From Bifidobacterium margollesii (GTDB taxonomy: Bacteria; Actinomycetota; Actinomycetes; Actinomycetales; Bifidobacteriaceae): a stretch of DNA of 64,000 nt. Location of the stretch: NCBI RefSeq assembly GCF_002860355.1, contig NZ_NMWU01000015.1, positions 1 through 64,000 of the forward strand, given 5' to 3'. The notes beneath the pieces are model-generated. The model worked only from the letters and a program-made list of their open reading frames with translations, made no database searches and was not told the DNA's origin. Below, in pieces: positions 18,837-26,296 of the stretch. The position numbers and the translations under genes were made by a program. The stretch's first letter is position 1, and each line of letters begins with the position of its first letter.

Positions 18837-20021
18837 ATGCGTTTTTCCTCCCGAGTGGACGTCACCGAACCGAATGCCATATCGCTTGCCGAGGCCCGGG
18901 CGCGGGCCGAGGGCGTGAACCTGATGAAGCTCAACGACTCCAATCCCACGCGCCACGGACTGGCGCCGAAGGCGATTCCGGGCGTCTACGAGGCGAATCC
19001 CCGAGGCCCGCGGGCGGCACGGGAGGCTCTGGCGGACTTCCTCGGGCGCGATGGCTCCCGCACCGTGGATCCGGATCGGCTCTATCTGCTCAGCTCCACC
19101 TCGCAGGCGTATTCATGGCTGATCAAGCTGCTGTGCGATGCGGGCGACGTGGTGCTTTCGCCCAAGCCGGGCTATCCGCTGATCGAATCGATCGCAAGGC
19201 TTGAGAACGTTTCCGCGGTGGAGTATTCGCTGCTGTATGACGGTTCATGGATGATCGACCTCGCGCAGGTCGAGTCGCTGCTGGACGAGTATGCGGATAG
19301 GGTACGGGCTTTGGTGCTGATCAATCCGAACAATCCTACCGGATCGTACGTCAAGCCCGGCGAGCGTCAACGGTTGGTTGGGTTGTGCGCCGAACGGGGG
19401 GTGGCGATGATCGCCGACGAGGTGTTCTTCGATTATTCGCTCGACCCGTTCGACGGCAATCGGCGGCTGGCTGGCGAACGCGGCGCGCTCACCTTCGCGC
19501 TGGACGGGTTTTCGAAGATGCTGGCCGCGCCGCACGCCAAGGTCGGCTGGATCGAGGTCTCCGGTCCGGAGGGGGACGTCGCCGAGACGATGCGCCGGCT
19601 TGATGTGATCGCCGATGACTTCCTGCCGATGAGCGATCTGATCGCCGGGAGGATTCCCGATCTTCTGGCCTCCGCGGATGAACAGACCGCACGGGTGAGG
19701 CGGCGCACGCGGGGCAATCTGGCGCGTCTGCGTGAATTGCTGGCGCAGGATGATCTGGGCGTCACCGACGTGCTGCGCGCCGAAGGGGGATGGAACGTGT
19801 TGCTGCGGTTCCCCGCGGCCATTGATGAGAGCGATCTGGTGCTGTTGCTGATCCGACGGTTGCGGGCCACGGCCCAGCCGGGATTCTTCTTCGATATGAC
19901 GGCGAACGGTTATGTGGCGGTGTCGCTGCTGCCGGAGCCGGCCGTGTTCGAGGAGGGGATGCGTCGTCTGCTTGAAGCCATTCGGCTGGAACTGGGGTGT
20001 GCTGCCGGTCCGGTTGGGTGA
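18837..20021 (+). CDS. PLP-dependent aminotransferase, class I/II
   Basis: 394 residues, fold-type I. Visible motifs are SNPTRHGLAP, STSQAYSWLIKLL, INPNNPTG, IADEVFFDY and DGFSKMLAAPHAKVGWI, where the Lys after FS is the expected PLP-binding residue. ATG 18837 sits seven bases downstream of TACAAT (18824-18829), which suggests a leaderless transcript; no Shine-Dalgarno element is present. ATG 18828 is an alternative start. Most likely it transfers amino groups between an aromatic or aliphatic amino acid and 2-oxoglutarate; the substrate cannot be read. It is divergent from the riboflavin-uptake unit and not obviously linked to it. Confidence 0.85.
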   Translation: MRFSSRVDVTEPNAISLAEARARAEGVNLMKLNDSNPTRHGLAPKAIPGVYEANPRGPRAAREALADFLGRDGSRTVDPDRLYLLSSTSQAYSWLIKLLCDAGDVVLSPKPGYPLIESIARLENVSAVEYSLLYDGSWMIDLAQVESLLDEYADRVRALVLINPNNPTGSYVKPGERQRLVGLCAERGVAMIADEVFFDYSLDPFDGNRRLAGERGALTFALDGFSKMLAAPHAKVGWIEVSGPEGDVAETMRRLDVIADDFLPMSDLIAGRIPDLLASADEQTARVRRRTRGNLARLRELLAQDDLGVTDVLRAEGGWNVLLRFPAAIDESDLVLLLIRRLRATAQPGFFFDMTANGYVAVSLLPEPAVFEEGMRRLLEAIRLELGCAAGPVG

Positions 20022-20380
20022 ACGGACGATGACCGGGCGGTGATGTTCGGGTTAGTTGTGAGTTTTTGCTTATTCGAACACGGAAATGGCAAGTGAATCG
20101 CACGACATGCGACATGAAAATTATCTTCTGTAAGCGTGTCGTTTGATTTTGTGCGATTTATGGTGGATTGGTGCGTTCTAATCGCACGGAACCGCAAGAT
20201 ATCGCGTGTGTATCCGTTATCCTTTTGTGATCTTTGGCCAACGGTGGCGGGAAGCCGCCGACGATGGTTGCGAACGCCGATGAAAAGGTGGGACTATGGA
20301 GGCTGTTGGACGACGGACGGATCGTCCGGCATCGACGCTGTTCCCACGGCGTCGGTATCACCGCATTTGAGGGGATGGAC
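20022..20380 (+). promoter_or_regulatory. Intergenic region upstream of the aldolase gene with inverted repeats
   Basis: No gene is supported here. The first 200 bases are AT-richer than the surroundings. GTGCGATT at 20151-20158 pairs with AATCGCAC at 20180-20187, and another AATCGCAC copy occurs at 20096-20103, so a regulator with this recognition half-site is plausible. The ribosome-binding site GAGGGG of the aldolase closes the region at 20369-20374. Confidence 0.5.
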
Positions 20381-21418
20381 ATGACCGATACCGGCAACAC
20401 CTTCACCATGACGAAGTCCGAAGTCAGGCGACTGCTCGACGAAGCGCACGACGGGGGGTTCGCGTATCCCGCGATCAACATCAGCAATCTCGATACCGCG
20501 ATCGCGGCGATGGAAGGGCTTGAACAGGCGAACAGCGCCGGATTCGTTCAGGTGAGCATCGGCGGCGCCAAGCAGGCGAGCCCGGTGGGTGATCCGGTCG
20601 AGGGATCCATCATCATCGGCAGACTGATGCGCGATCTGCGCAAAAGCCACCATGTGCCGATCATGCTGCACACCGACCACTGCCATGCCGACTACGTGGA
20701 CACCTGGCTCAAGCCCCTGCTCGTCGAGCTGAAGAAGCTCAAGGACGCCGGCGAGGAGAAGATCTTCGATTCGTTCATGTTCGACGGCTCCCACGACGAG
20801 ATCCATGACAACGCCGCGACGATCCGCGAACTGCTGCCGCTTGTGGAGGCCGTGGACGGCGTGCTGGAGGTCGAGGCCGGTGGCAAGTGGGGCGGCATGG
20901 AGGACGGCGTGGCCGACAAGGCCGTATACAGCACCCCGGAGGACGTCGCCGTGATCCAGCAGGTGTTCAAGGACCTCGGCCTGAACGAGGACGACTACCT
21001 GCTCGCCGTGGCCTTCGGCAATGCGCACGGCACCGCCGTGATCCCCGATCTCAAGCCCGAACTGCTCAGCGAGATCGCCGAGAAGACCGGTGTGCGCAAC
21101 ATGTACGTGTTCCACGGCGGTTCCGGCTCGCCCGACGAGGACGTGCGCGCCGCGGTGAAGGACGGCGTGGTGAAGATGAACGTGGACACCGACACCCAGT
21201 ACGAATTCACCAACGGCATCGATGCCTTCTTCGTCGAAGCGGACGGCAGGCAGCGTTCGCACCGCGTGGGCAAGAAGTACTTCGATCCGCGCAAGTGGAA
21301 CGCCGCGGGACGCAAGGCCATGACCGCCAAGGTGGTTCAGGTGGCCGAACTGCTCGGCAGCGCCGGGCACGCCCGCAAGGTCGAATACAAGTCGGTGCTG
21401 GAGCCCGTGCTGGCCTGA
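20381..21418 (+). CDS. fba: Class II fructose-1,6-bisphosphate aldolase
   Basis: 345 residues. Zinc-dependent class IIA features are clear: YPAINISNLDT, MLHTDHCHADYVDTW (Asp and His ligands near 105-110), FDGSHDE, AFGNAHGT with another His ligand, FHGGSGSPDEDV and KMNVDTDTQY near the phosphate-binding end. It cleaves fructose 1,6-bisphosphate to glyceraldehyde 3-phosphate and dihydroxyacetone phosphate. The start is ATG 20381, seven bases after GAGGGG; ATG 20375 abuts that element and is less likely. It heads a run with a histidine phosphatase and a triosephosphate isomerase, so the triose products are handled by the neighbour. Confidence 0.95.
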   Translation: MTDTGNTFTMTKSEVRRLLDEAHDGGFAYPAINISNLDTAIAAMEGLEQANSAGFVQVSIGGAKQASPVGDPVEGSIIIGRLMRDLRKSHHVPIMLHTDHCHADYVDTWLKPLLVELKKLKDAGEEKIFDSFMFDGSHDEIHDNAATIRELLPLVEAVDGVLEVEAGGKWGGMEDGVADKAVYSTPEDVAVIQQVFKDLGLNEDDYLLAVAFGNAHGTAVIPDLKPELLSEIAEKTGVRNMYVFHGGSGSPDEDVRAAVKDGVVKMNVDTDTQYEFTNGIDAFFVEADGRQRSHRVGKKYFDPRKWNAAGRKAMTAKVVQVAELLGSAGHARKVEYKSVLEPVLA

Positions 21419-21436
21419 CCGGCCGCATCCCGATGC

Positions 21437-21477
21437 CGTCGGGCCGGCCGGAGCAGTGTTGGTCGACCGGCCCGACG
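21437..21477 (+). terminator. Hairpin after the aldolase gene
   Basis: CGTCGGGCCGG at 21437-21447 and CCGGCCCGACG at 21467-21477 form an 11-base perfect stem with a 19-base loop. There is no T run after it, so it may be an RNA-stabilising or U-less terminator hairpin. Confidence 0.45.
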
Positions 21478-21596
21478 ATTCGCGTCGCGTCGCCTCGCCG
21501 GCGAAGCGTTCCCGTACGCTTCCATCGAACCGTCAATCATTGAGAACACAGCAAGCCATACCGTACATAGTCGTACAGAAAGAGTGAACATCCACC

Positions 21597-22253
21597 ATGA
21601 GCAAGGGCAACGTCTATCTTCTTCGTCACGGTCAGACCTACTGGTCCATGTCGGGCCAGCACACCGGTCGCACCGATGTGCCGCTGACCGAAACCGGACG
21701 TCGGCAGGCCGTCGAAGCAGGGGACCGCGTGCGCGCCGATCATCCCGAACCGTTCGCCGCGGTGTTCTGCTCGCCGCTGATCCGAGCCAGCGAAACCGCC
21801 AGACTCGCAGGCTTCGACGCCGAGGCGTTGGACGACCTCATGGAATGGGACTACGGGCGTGCCGAAGGCCGCACCCGCGGGCAGATCGGCGAGGCGCTGG
21901 GACGAACCTGGAACCTCTGGGCGGACGGCCCGCAGTCCGTGCCGGAATCATTGGGCGAGGAGCGTGTCGAAACCCTTCCCGACGGTCAGCAGGTGTCCGT
22001 GCATCTCACCGAAGGCGAACCGCTCGACGAAGCGTTCGCCAGAGCCTCGCGCGTAGCCGAACGGGCCCGCGAATACGCCGACCGCGGCGAGGACGTGCTG
22101 CTGGTGGCCCACTCGCACATCCTGCGACTGGTCGCCTGCGCATGGGTGGACCTGCCGGCGTCCGACGGGCGCAAATTCGAACTCGGCACCGCCCGATACG
22201 TGGTGCTCGGCGACCACAAGGGCCAGCCCGTCATCGAACGTTGGGGCGCGTGA
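21597..22253 (+). CDS. Histidine phosphatase (phosphoglycerate-mutase-like)
   Basis: 218 residues of the histidine phosphatase superfamily. The catalytic motif YLLRHGQTYWS is at residues 7-17, the GRTDVPLTETGRRQA segment follows, and the second His lies in LLVAHSHILRLV near residue 175. Family members are cofactor-dependent phosphoglycerate mutases or broad phosphatases; the short length and the LRHGQT form favour a phosphatase of the GpmB/CobC type. It sits between fba and the extended TPI gene, 35 bases from the latter, so a sugar- or triose-phosphate substrate is a reasonable inference only. ATG 21597 has a weak AAAGAG upstream. Confidence 0.88.
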   Translation: MSKGNVYLLRHGQTYWSMSGQHTGRTDVPLTETGRRQAVEAGDRVRADHPEPFAAVFCSPLIRASETARLAGFDAEALDDLMEWDYGRAEGRTRGQIGEALGRTWNLWADGPQSVPESLGEERVETLPDGQQVSVHLTEGEPLDEAFARASRVAERAREYADRGEDVLLVAHSHILRLVACAWVDLPASDGRKFELGTARYVVLGDHKGQPVIERWGA

Positions 22254-22288
22254 ATCAGTCATCAGACGGCAAAAAGGTACAAGCAGGT

Positions 22289-23743
22289 ATGAAGTACAAC
22301 GATTCGGCGGTTCGCACGCCGATGATCATCGGTAACTGGAAGATGAACCTCGACCATGTTCAGGCAGGGCAATGGCTGCTCGAATACGCCGGGTCCAACG
22401 AAGGTTGGATCAGACGCATGGAAGAGTCGAACACCATGGTGAACCGCACCGAGATCGGCGTGCTGCCGTCGTTCACCAGTCTGCTGGCCATCCGCGATAT
22501 GGCCCGCAAGACCAAAATGACCTCCGAACTGTACTTCGGAGCCCAGAACGTGAGCGAACTGGACGCCGGCGCCTACACCGGCGACATCAGCGCCCAGATG
22601 CTGGCCGCGCTGGACTGCCGGTACGTGCTCGTCGGGCACTCCGAACAGCGTCGATACCATCCGGAGGACGACGACAACATCGACCAGAAGGTGCGCGTGG
22701 TGCTCGACGCCGGTATGACCCCGATCATCTGCATCGGTGAGACCAAGCTCGGCCGCGACAACGGCATCGGCATCGACTATGCGCTCAACCAGCTCGTCGC
22801 CGCCGTGCGCATGCTCTCCGCGGCCGATATGTGCAAGGTGATCGTGGCATACGAGCCGGTGTGGTCGATCGGCACCGGCGCCACCCCCGAGCCGCCGGTG
22901 ATCGAATCGGCGCTCGCCGACATCCGTGATTTCATCAACGCCACCTTCGGCGCCGACGTGGCCGAGAAGGTCCGCATCCTCTACGGCGGATCGGTGAAGC
23001 CCGACAATGCCGCCGCCATCATCCGCCGGTATGGCATCGACGGTTTCCTGGTGGGAGGCGCGAGTCTCGACCCGAGGCAGTTCGCCAAGATCTGCCATCG
23101 CGTGGCCGAATCGAGTGTGGTTCGTCTGCGCCGCAGCGCCGAGACCATCTACCTGCCCGGCAAGGGAACGGTGCAGGAATTCGCCGAATCCACATTGCAG
23201 GCTCCCCATCAGATCACCGCCGAGCAGGTGGCGAACAATCATCCCGACAATGCGGCGTGGCGCGCGGCATTGGCATTGGCCGCCTACCGCACCGTCGGAT
23301 TCAAATGGTTGGAGGAACAGGCCGACATCGAGAACGAGGATGCCGCCGACGCTTCGGGAACCATGATGGTGGGAGGGGACCCGGATGTGCTGCGCGACAC
23401 GATCTGGGCGAACCGTCTGCGGATCATCGAATCGCTGATGAAGCTGATCGATGAGGGTCGCATCCGGGGACTGTTCTCGATTCGTCAGTGGCTGATCGAG
23501 TGCGATGATTCGCTTGACTATGAGAATCGCTGCGACATGCTGGCCGAGGAGATGGCCAACGTGTCGTGCCTGAGGGCGTATGAGGAGCTCGGTCGCGACA
23601 GGATCGACTTCGAGGAGTTCCGTGTGGCGTTCGTCTCCGGCTATCTGCTGTGCGACGTCGACACGCGTAACCGTCTATGGCGCATTCGCGGCATCGATCG
23701 CAAGAAGCATTCCCCGTGGAAGGAGCACAAGCTCTCGTTCTAG
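22289..23743 (+). CDS. tpiA: Triosephosphate isomerase with ~210-residue C-terminal extension
   Basis: 484 residues, nearly twice the usual ~255. Residues 1-~275 are a complete TIM: GNWKMN with catalytic Lys18, VGHSEQR with His117, AYEPVWSIGTG with Glu189, and the LYGGSVKPDN and DGFLVGGASL phosphate-binding loops. It interconverts dihydroxyacetone phosphate and glyceraldehyde 3-phosphate. Residues ~276-484 form a separate, apparently alpha-helical and charged segment (NHPDNAAWRAALALAAYRTV, SLMKLIDEGRIRGLFSIRQW, basic end KKHSPWKEHKLSF) that I do not recognise. No stop or frame break separates the parts. The start is ATG 22289; the open frame upstream overlaps the phosphatase gene in another frame. 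A terminator follows. Confidence 0.88.
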   Translation: MKYNDSAVRTPMIIGNWKMNLDHVQAGQWLLEYAGSNEGWIRRMEESNTMVNRTEIGVLPSFTSLLAIRDMARKTKMTSELYFGAQNVSELDAGAYTGDISAQMLAALDCRYVLVGHSEQRRYHPEDDDNIDQKVRVVLDAGMTPIICIGETKLGRDNGIGIDYALNQLVAAVRMLSAADMCKVIVAYEPVWSIGTGATPEPPVIESALADIRDFINATFGADVAEKVRILYGGSVKPDNAAAIIRRYGIDGFLVGGASLDPRQFAKICHRVAESSVVRLRRSAETIYLPGKGTVQEFAESTLQAPHQITAEQVANNHPDNAAWRAALALAAYRTVGFKWLEEQADIENEDAADASGTMMVGGDPDVLRDTIWANRLRIIESLMKLIDEGRIRGLFSIRQWLIECDDSLDYENRCDMLAEEMANVSCLRAYEELGRDRIDFEEFRVAFVSGYLLCDVDTRNRLWRIRGIDRKKHSPWKEHKLSF

Positions 23744-23770
23744 CCTCAGCGCATGTTCCGAGTGTTCTAG

Positions 23771-23806
23771 GCCGGGACTCCGTGATCGCGACGGTCCCGG
23801 CGTTTT
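23771..23806 (+). terminator. Rho-independent terminator after tpiA
   Basis: GCCGGGAC at 23771-23778 pairs with GTCCCGGC at 23794-23801 and is followed by GTTTT. It closes the fba-phosphatase-tpi run. Confidence 0.85.
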
Positions 23807-23825
23807 ATCTAACAATTGGTAGATA
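23806..23825. promoter_or_regulatory. 20-base palindromic operator before the MFS gene
   Basis: TATCTAACAATTGGTAGATA is a palindrome with a single mismatched pair around a CAATTG centre. It begins at the T tail of the preceding terminator and lies about 140 bases before the MFS start. The size and symmetry fit a ROK- or TetR-type repressor site; the regulator is not in the window. Confidence 0.6.
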
Positions 23826-23967
23826 AACGGCGTGTTGGATCGATGTTCTCTTTAGACTGTTGGTGTGCTTGAGGCACTAGCGCTTGATATGCCGTCGGCA
23901 TGGATGCCGATGGCATACGCATGTGCCCGGAGTATTGACACTGACGGTTCAAGCGGAGGAACACGCG

Positions 23968-25233
23968 ATGGGCAATCTTCTTTTGGCGGTGATCTATGCC
24001 GCATTCATCAGTCTCGGGCTTCCGGATGCCGTGCTCGGCTCCGCCTGGCCCATCATGTACCGGCAGTTCGACGTGCCGGTGTCGTACGCCGGCAGCATCT
24101 CGATGATCATCAGCGCCGGAACCATCGTCTCGGCACTGATGAGCGACCGGCTCACGCTGAAGCTCGGCGCGGGCAAGATCACCGTCATCAGCGTAGGAAT
24201 GACAGCGATTGCACTTGCTGGTTTCTCATTCTCCTCGGCGTTCTCGGCGTTCTGGATGCTGTGTCTATGGGCCATTCCATACGGTTTGGGAGCGGGAGGC
24301 GTGGACGCCGCGCTGAACAACTATGTGGCGTTGCACTACTCCAGCCGTCATATGAGCTGGCTGCACTGCATGTGGGGCATCGGGGCCAGCGCCGGCCCGT
24401 ACATCATGAGCTTCGCGCTGACCGGCGGATATGGATGGAACAGCGGCTACCGTTGGATCGCCATCCTGCAGATCGGGCTCACCGCCCTGCTGATCTTCAG
24501 CCTGCCGCTATGGCGCACTCGCCAGTCGCAGCCGGATTCCACCGCGCAGCCGGATTCCACTGTGCAGTCGGATTCCACTGTGCAGCTGGACTCCACCGTG
24601 CGGGCCGATTCTTCCGAAGAGCCGCGAAAGGCGCTGAGCCTCTTCGATGTGTTCGCCATCAGGGGTGCGAAATCCATTCTGGTCATGTTCTTCTGCTATT
24701 CGGCTTTGGAAATGACCACCGGGCTGTGGGCCGCCAGCTACATGGTTCTCGGCCGCGGAGTCGACGCCAGGCAGGCGGCCGCCTGGGCGAGCCTGTTCTA
24801 TGTGGGCATCACGGTGGGACGTGCGGCCAGCGGCTTCCTGACCATGCGGTTCGACGACCCGACGATGATCCGCATCGGTCAGGTGCTGGTGGTCTGCGGC
24901 ATCGTGCTCATGCTGCTGCCCGTGCCGGGCGATCTCACCACCCTCGTCGGCCTGATCGTCGTCGGTCTCGGCTGCGCGCCGATCTACCCCTGCGTGATCC
25001 ACTCCACCCCCGCTTATTTCGGGGCCGACAAATCCCAGGCGATCGTCGGCGTGCAGATGGCCTGCGCCTACGTCGGCAGCCTTTCCGCACCGCCGGTGTT
25101 CGGTTGGATCGCCAATCACGTCACCATCTCCCTGTTCCCGTGGTTCCTCATCGTGATCCTGCTGCTCATGGTGGCGATGCACGAGAACCTTCGCAGGGTT
25201 CGCGGCGACGTCTCCTCCGACATGCCGGCGTAG
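23968..25233 (+). CDS. MFS transporter, probable sugar carrier
   Basis: 421 residues with about 12 membrane segments, beginning MGNLLLAVIYAAFISLGLPD. GGAGGA lies eight bases before ATG 23968. FISLGLPDAVLG...WPIMYRQFDVP is typical of the FucP-like/YfkL-type MFS subgroup that carries sugars or small neutral solutes. The central cytoplasmic loop contains four 6-residue repeats (Q-x-DST-A/V), which look like a recent tandem expansion. It precedes the polyphosphate glucokinase gene by about 140 bases, so a glucose or hexose substrate that is then phosphorylated by the kinase is attractive but inferred. A longer overlapping frame (23865-25319) lacks membrane character and is not credible. Confidence 0.85.
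   Translation: MGNLLLAVIYAAFISLGLPDAVLGSAWPIMYRQFDVPVSYAGSISMIISAGTIVSALMSDRLTLKLGAGKITVISVGMTAIALAGFSFSSAFSAFWMLCLWAIPYGLGAGGVDAALNNYVALHYSSRHMSWLHCMWGIGASAGPYIMSFALTGGYGWNSGYRWIAILQIGLTALLIFSLPLWRTRQSQPDSTAQPDSTVQSDSTVQLDSTVRADSSEEPRKALSLFDVFAIRGAKSILVMFFCYSALEMTTGLWAASYMVLGRGVDARQAAAWASLFYVGITVGRAASGFLTMRFDDPTMIRIGQVLVVCGIVLMLLPVPGDLTTLVGLIVVGLGCAPIYPCVIHSTPAYFGADKSQAIVGVQMACAYVGSLSAPPVFGWIANHVTISLFPWFLIVILLLMVAMHENLRRVRGDVSSDMPA
24529..24615 (+). repeat. 18-base tandem repeat inside the MFS gene
   Basis: Four units of CAG-CNG-GAT-TCC-ACN-GNG (24529-24600) plus a degenerate fifth encode QPDSTA, QPDSTV, QSDSTV, QLDSTV, RADSS in the central loop. Unit length is a multiple of three, so copy-number change would keep the frame. 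Confidence 0.9.
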
Positions 25234-25279
25234 TCGATTCCGGCAGACGATCGCGGTCGATTCCGGCAGGCGATCGCGG
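25234..25279 (+). repeat. Two-copy 23-base tandem repeat before ppgK
   Basis: TCGATTCCGGCAG(A/G)CGATCGCGG occurs twice in direct succession with one mismatch. It begins at the MFS stop codon and may be a replication-slippage product; no function is evident. Confidence 0.8.
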
Positions 25280-25376
25280 TCGCGGGATCCGCCTTCATAC
25301 GGAACACGAACGGCCGTAGGTGTTTTCGTGGGTTACAATCGCCACATATCCCCAACGACTCGACGAGGAGAAGAAC

Positions 25377-26153
25377 ATGATTGAATCCGCACAGGCCTTC
25401 GGCATCGACATCGGCGGCTCCGGCATCAAGGGAGCCCCGGTGGATCTCGGTGAGGGCAGGTTCGCCTGCGAGAGGCTGCGCATCCCCACCCCCGAGGAGG
25501 CCACGCCGCAGAACGTCGCCGCCGTGGTCAAGCAGATCCTCGACCACTACGAGGTGGAGGACGGCACCCCTATCGGCATCGCGTTCCCGGCACCGGTGAA
25601 GCCGGGCCGCGCACTGGGATTCATGGCGAACCTCGACCAGTCATGGCTTGGCGTGGACGTCAACGAGCTGATGTGCCGCGAAACCGGCCGAGAGGTGTAT
25701 GTGGTCAACGACGCCGATGCGGCCGGCCTCGCCGAAGCCGCATACGGTGCGGCCAAGGGCAACAAGGGCCTGGTGATCGCCACCACGCTCGGCACCGGCA
25801 TCGGCACCGCGCTGATCATGAACGGTCAGCTCGTGCCCTGCACCGAACTCGGTCATCTGCTGCTCGAAGGCAAGGGGGACGCCGAGAAGTACGCGGCCGA
25901 TTCCGCACGCACCCGCGACGAGCTCAGCTGGAAGAAGTGGGGCAAGCGCCTGACCAAGTACTACCGTCTGCTGGAGCACTACTTCAGCCCCGACGTGTTC
26001 GTCGTCGGCGGCGGCGTGAGCAAGAAGCACGATAAGTTCTTCCCCTACATCCAGGTGGACACGCCGATCGTGCCGGCCGCGCTGCTCAACGATGCGGGCA
26101 TCGTGGGCGCCGCCTATTACGCCACCACGATGATGCAGAACCGCGAACGCTGA
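25377..26153 (+). CDS. ppgK: Polyphosphate glucokinase (ROK family)
   Basis: 258 residues, the usual length for PpgK. The ROK/ASKHA phosphate loop FGIDIGGSGIKGAPVD is at residues 8-23, catalytic VVNDADAAGLAEA in the middle, TTLGTGIGTALIMNG follows, and the end carries FVVGGGVSKKHDKFFPY. Actinobacterial enzymes of this type phosphorylate glucose using polyphosphate or ATP. GAGGAG lies just before ATG 25377. A TACAAT hexamer at 25334-25339 is a good -10, giving a leader of about 30 bases. Monocistronic; a GC-rich hairpin follows. Confidence 0.95.
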   Translation: MIESAQAFGIDIGGSGIKGAPVDLGEGRFACERLRIPTPEEATPQNVAAVVKQILDHYEVEDGTPIGIAFPAPVKPGRALGFMANLDQSWLGVDVNELMCRETGREVYVVNDADAAGLAEAAYGAAKGNKGLVIATTLGTGIGTALIMNGQLVPCTELGHLLLEGKGDAEKYAADSARTRDELSWKKWGKRLTKYYRLLEHYFSPDVFVVGGGVSKKHDKFFPYIQVDTPIVPAALLNDAGIVGAAYYATTMMQNRER

Positions 26154-26205
26154 TTCGGCACTGATCGAACAGCAGCACTGATCGAACGCCGATCGGCTGC
26201 GATCC

Positions 26206-26234
26206 GGGGCCCTTCCGATGAGCGGGAGGGCCCC
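26206..26234 (+). terminator. Hairpin after ppgK
   Basis: GGGGCCCT at 26206-26213 pairs with AGGGCCCC at 26227-26234 over a 13-base loop. It lies between the convergent ppgK and membrane-protein genes; the T tail is poor. Confidence 0.6.
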
Positions 26235-26296
26235 GAACCATATCCGTCGTATGTTCGGCCGCATCTCGGTCGGCCTTGACTACCGGTCGATGTCGG

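Noticed and set aside
21584-22288. N-terminal extension of the TPI frame
   Set aside because: This part lies over the histidine phosphatase gene in another frame and has no homology to TIM proteins.
23865-25319. 484-residue frame overlapping the MFS gene
   Set aside because: It has no membrane segments and is Arg/His-rich, while the other frame is a clear 12-helix carrier with a good ribosome-binding site.
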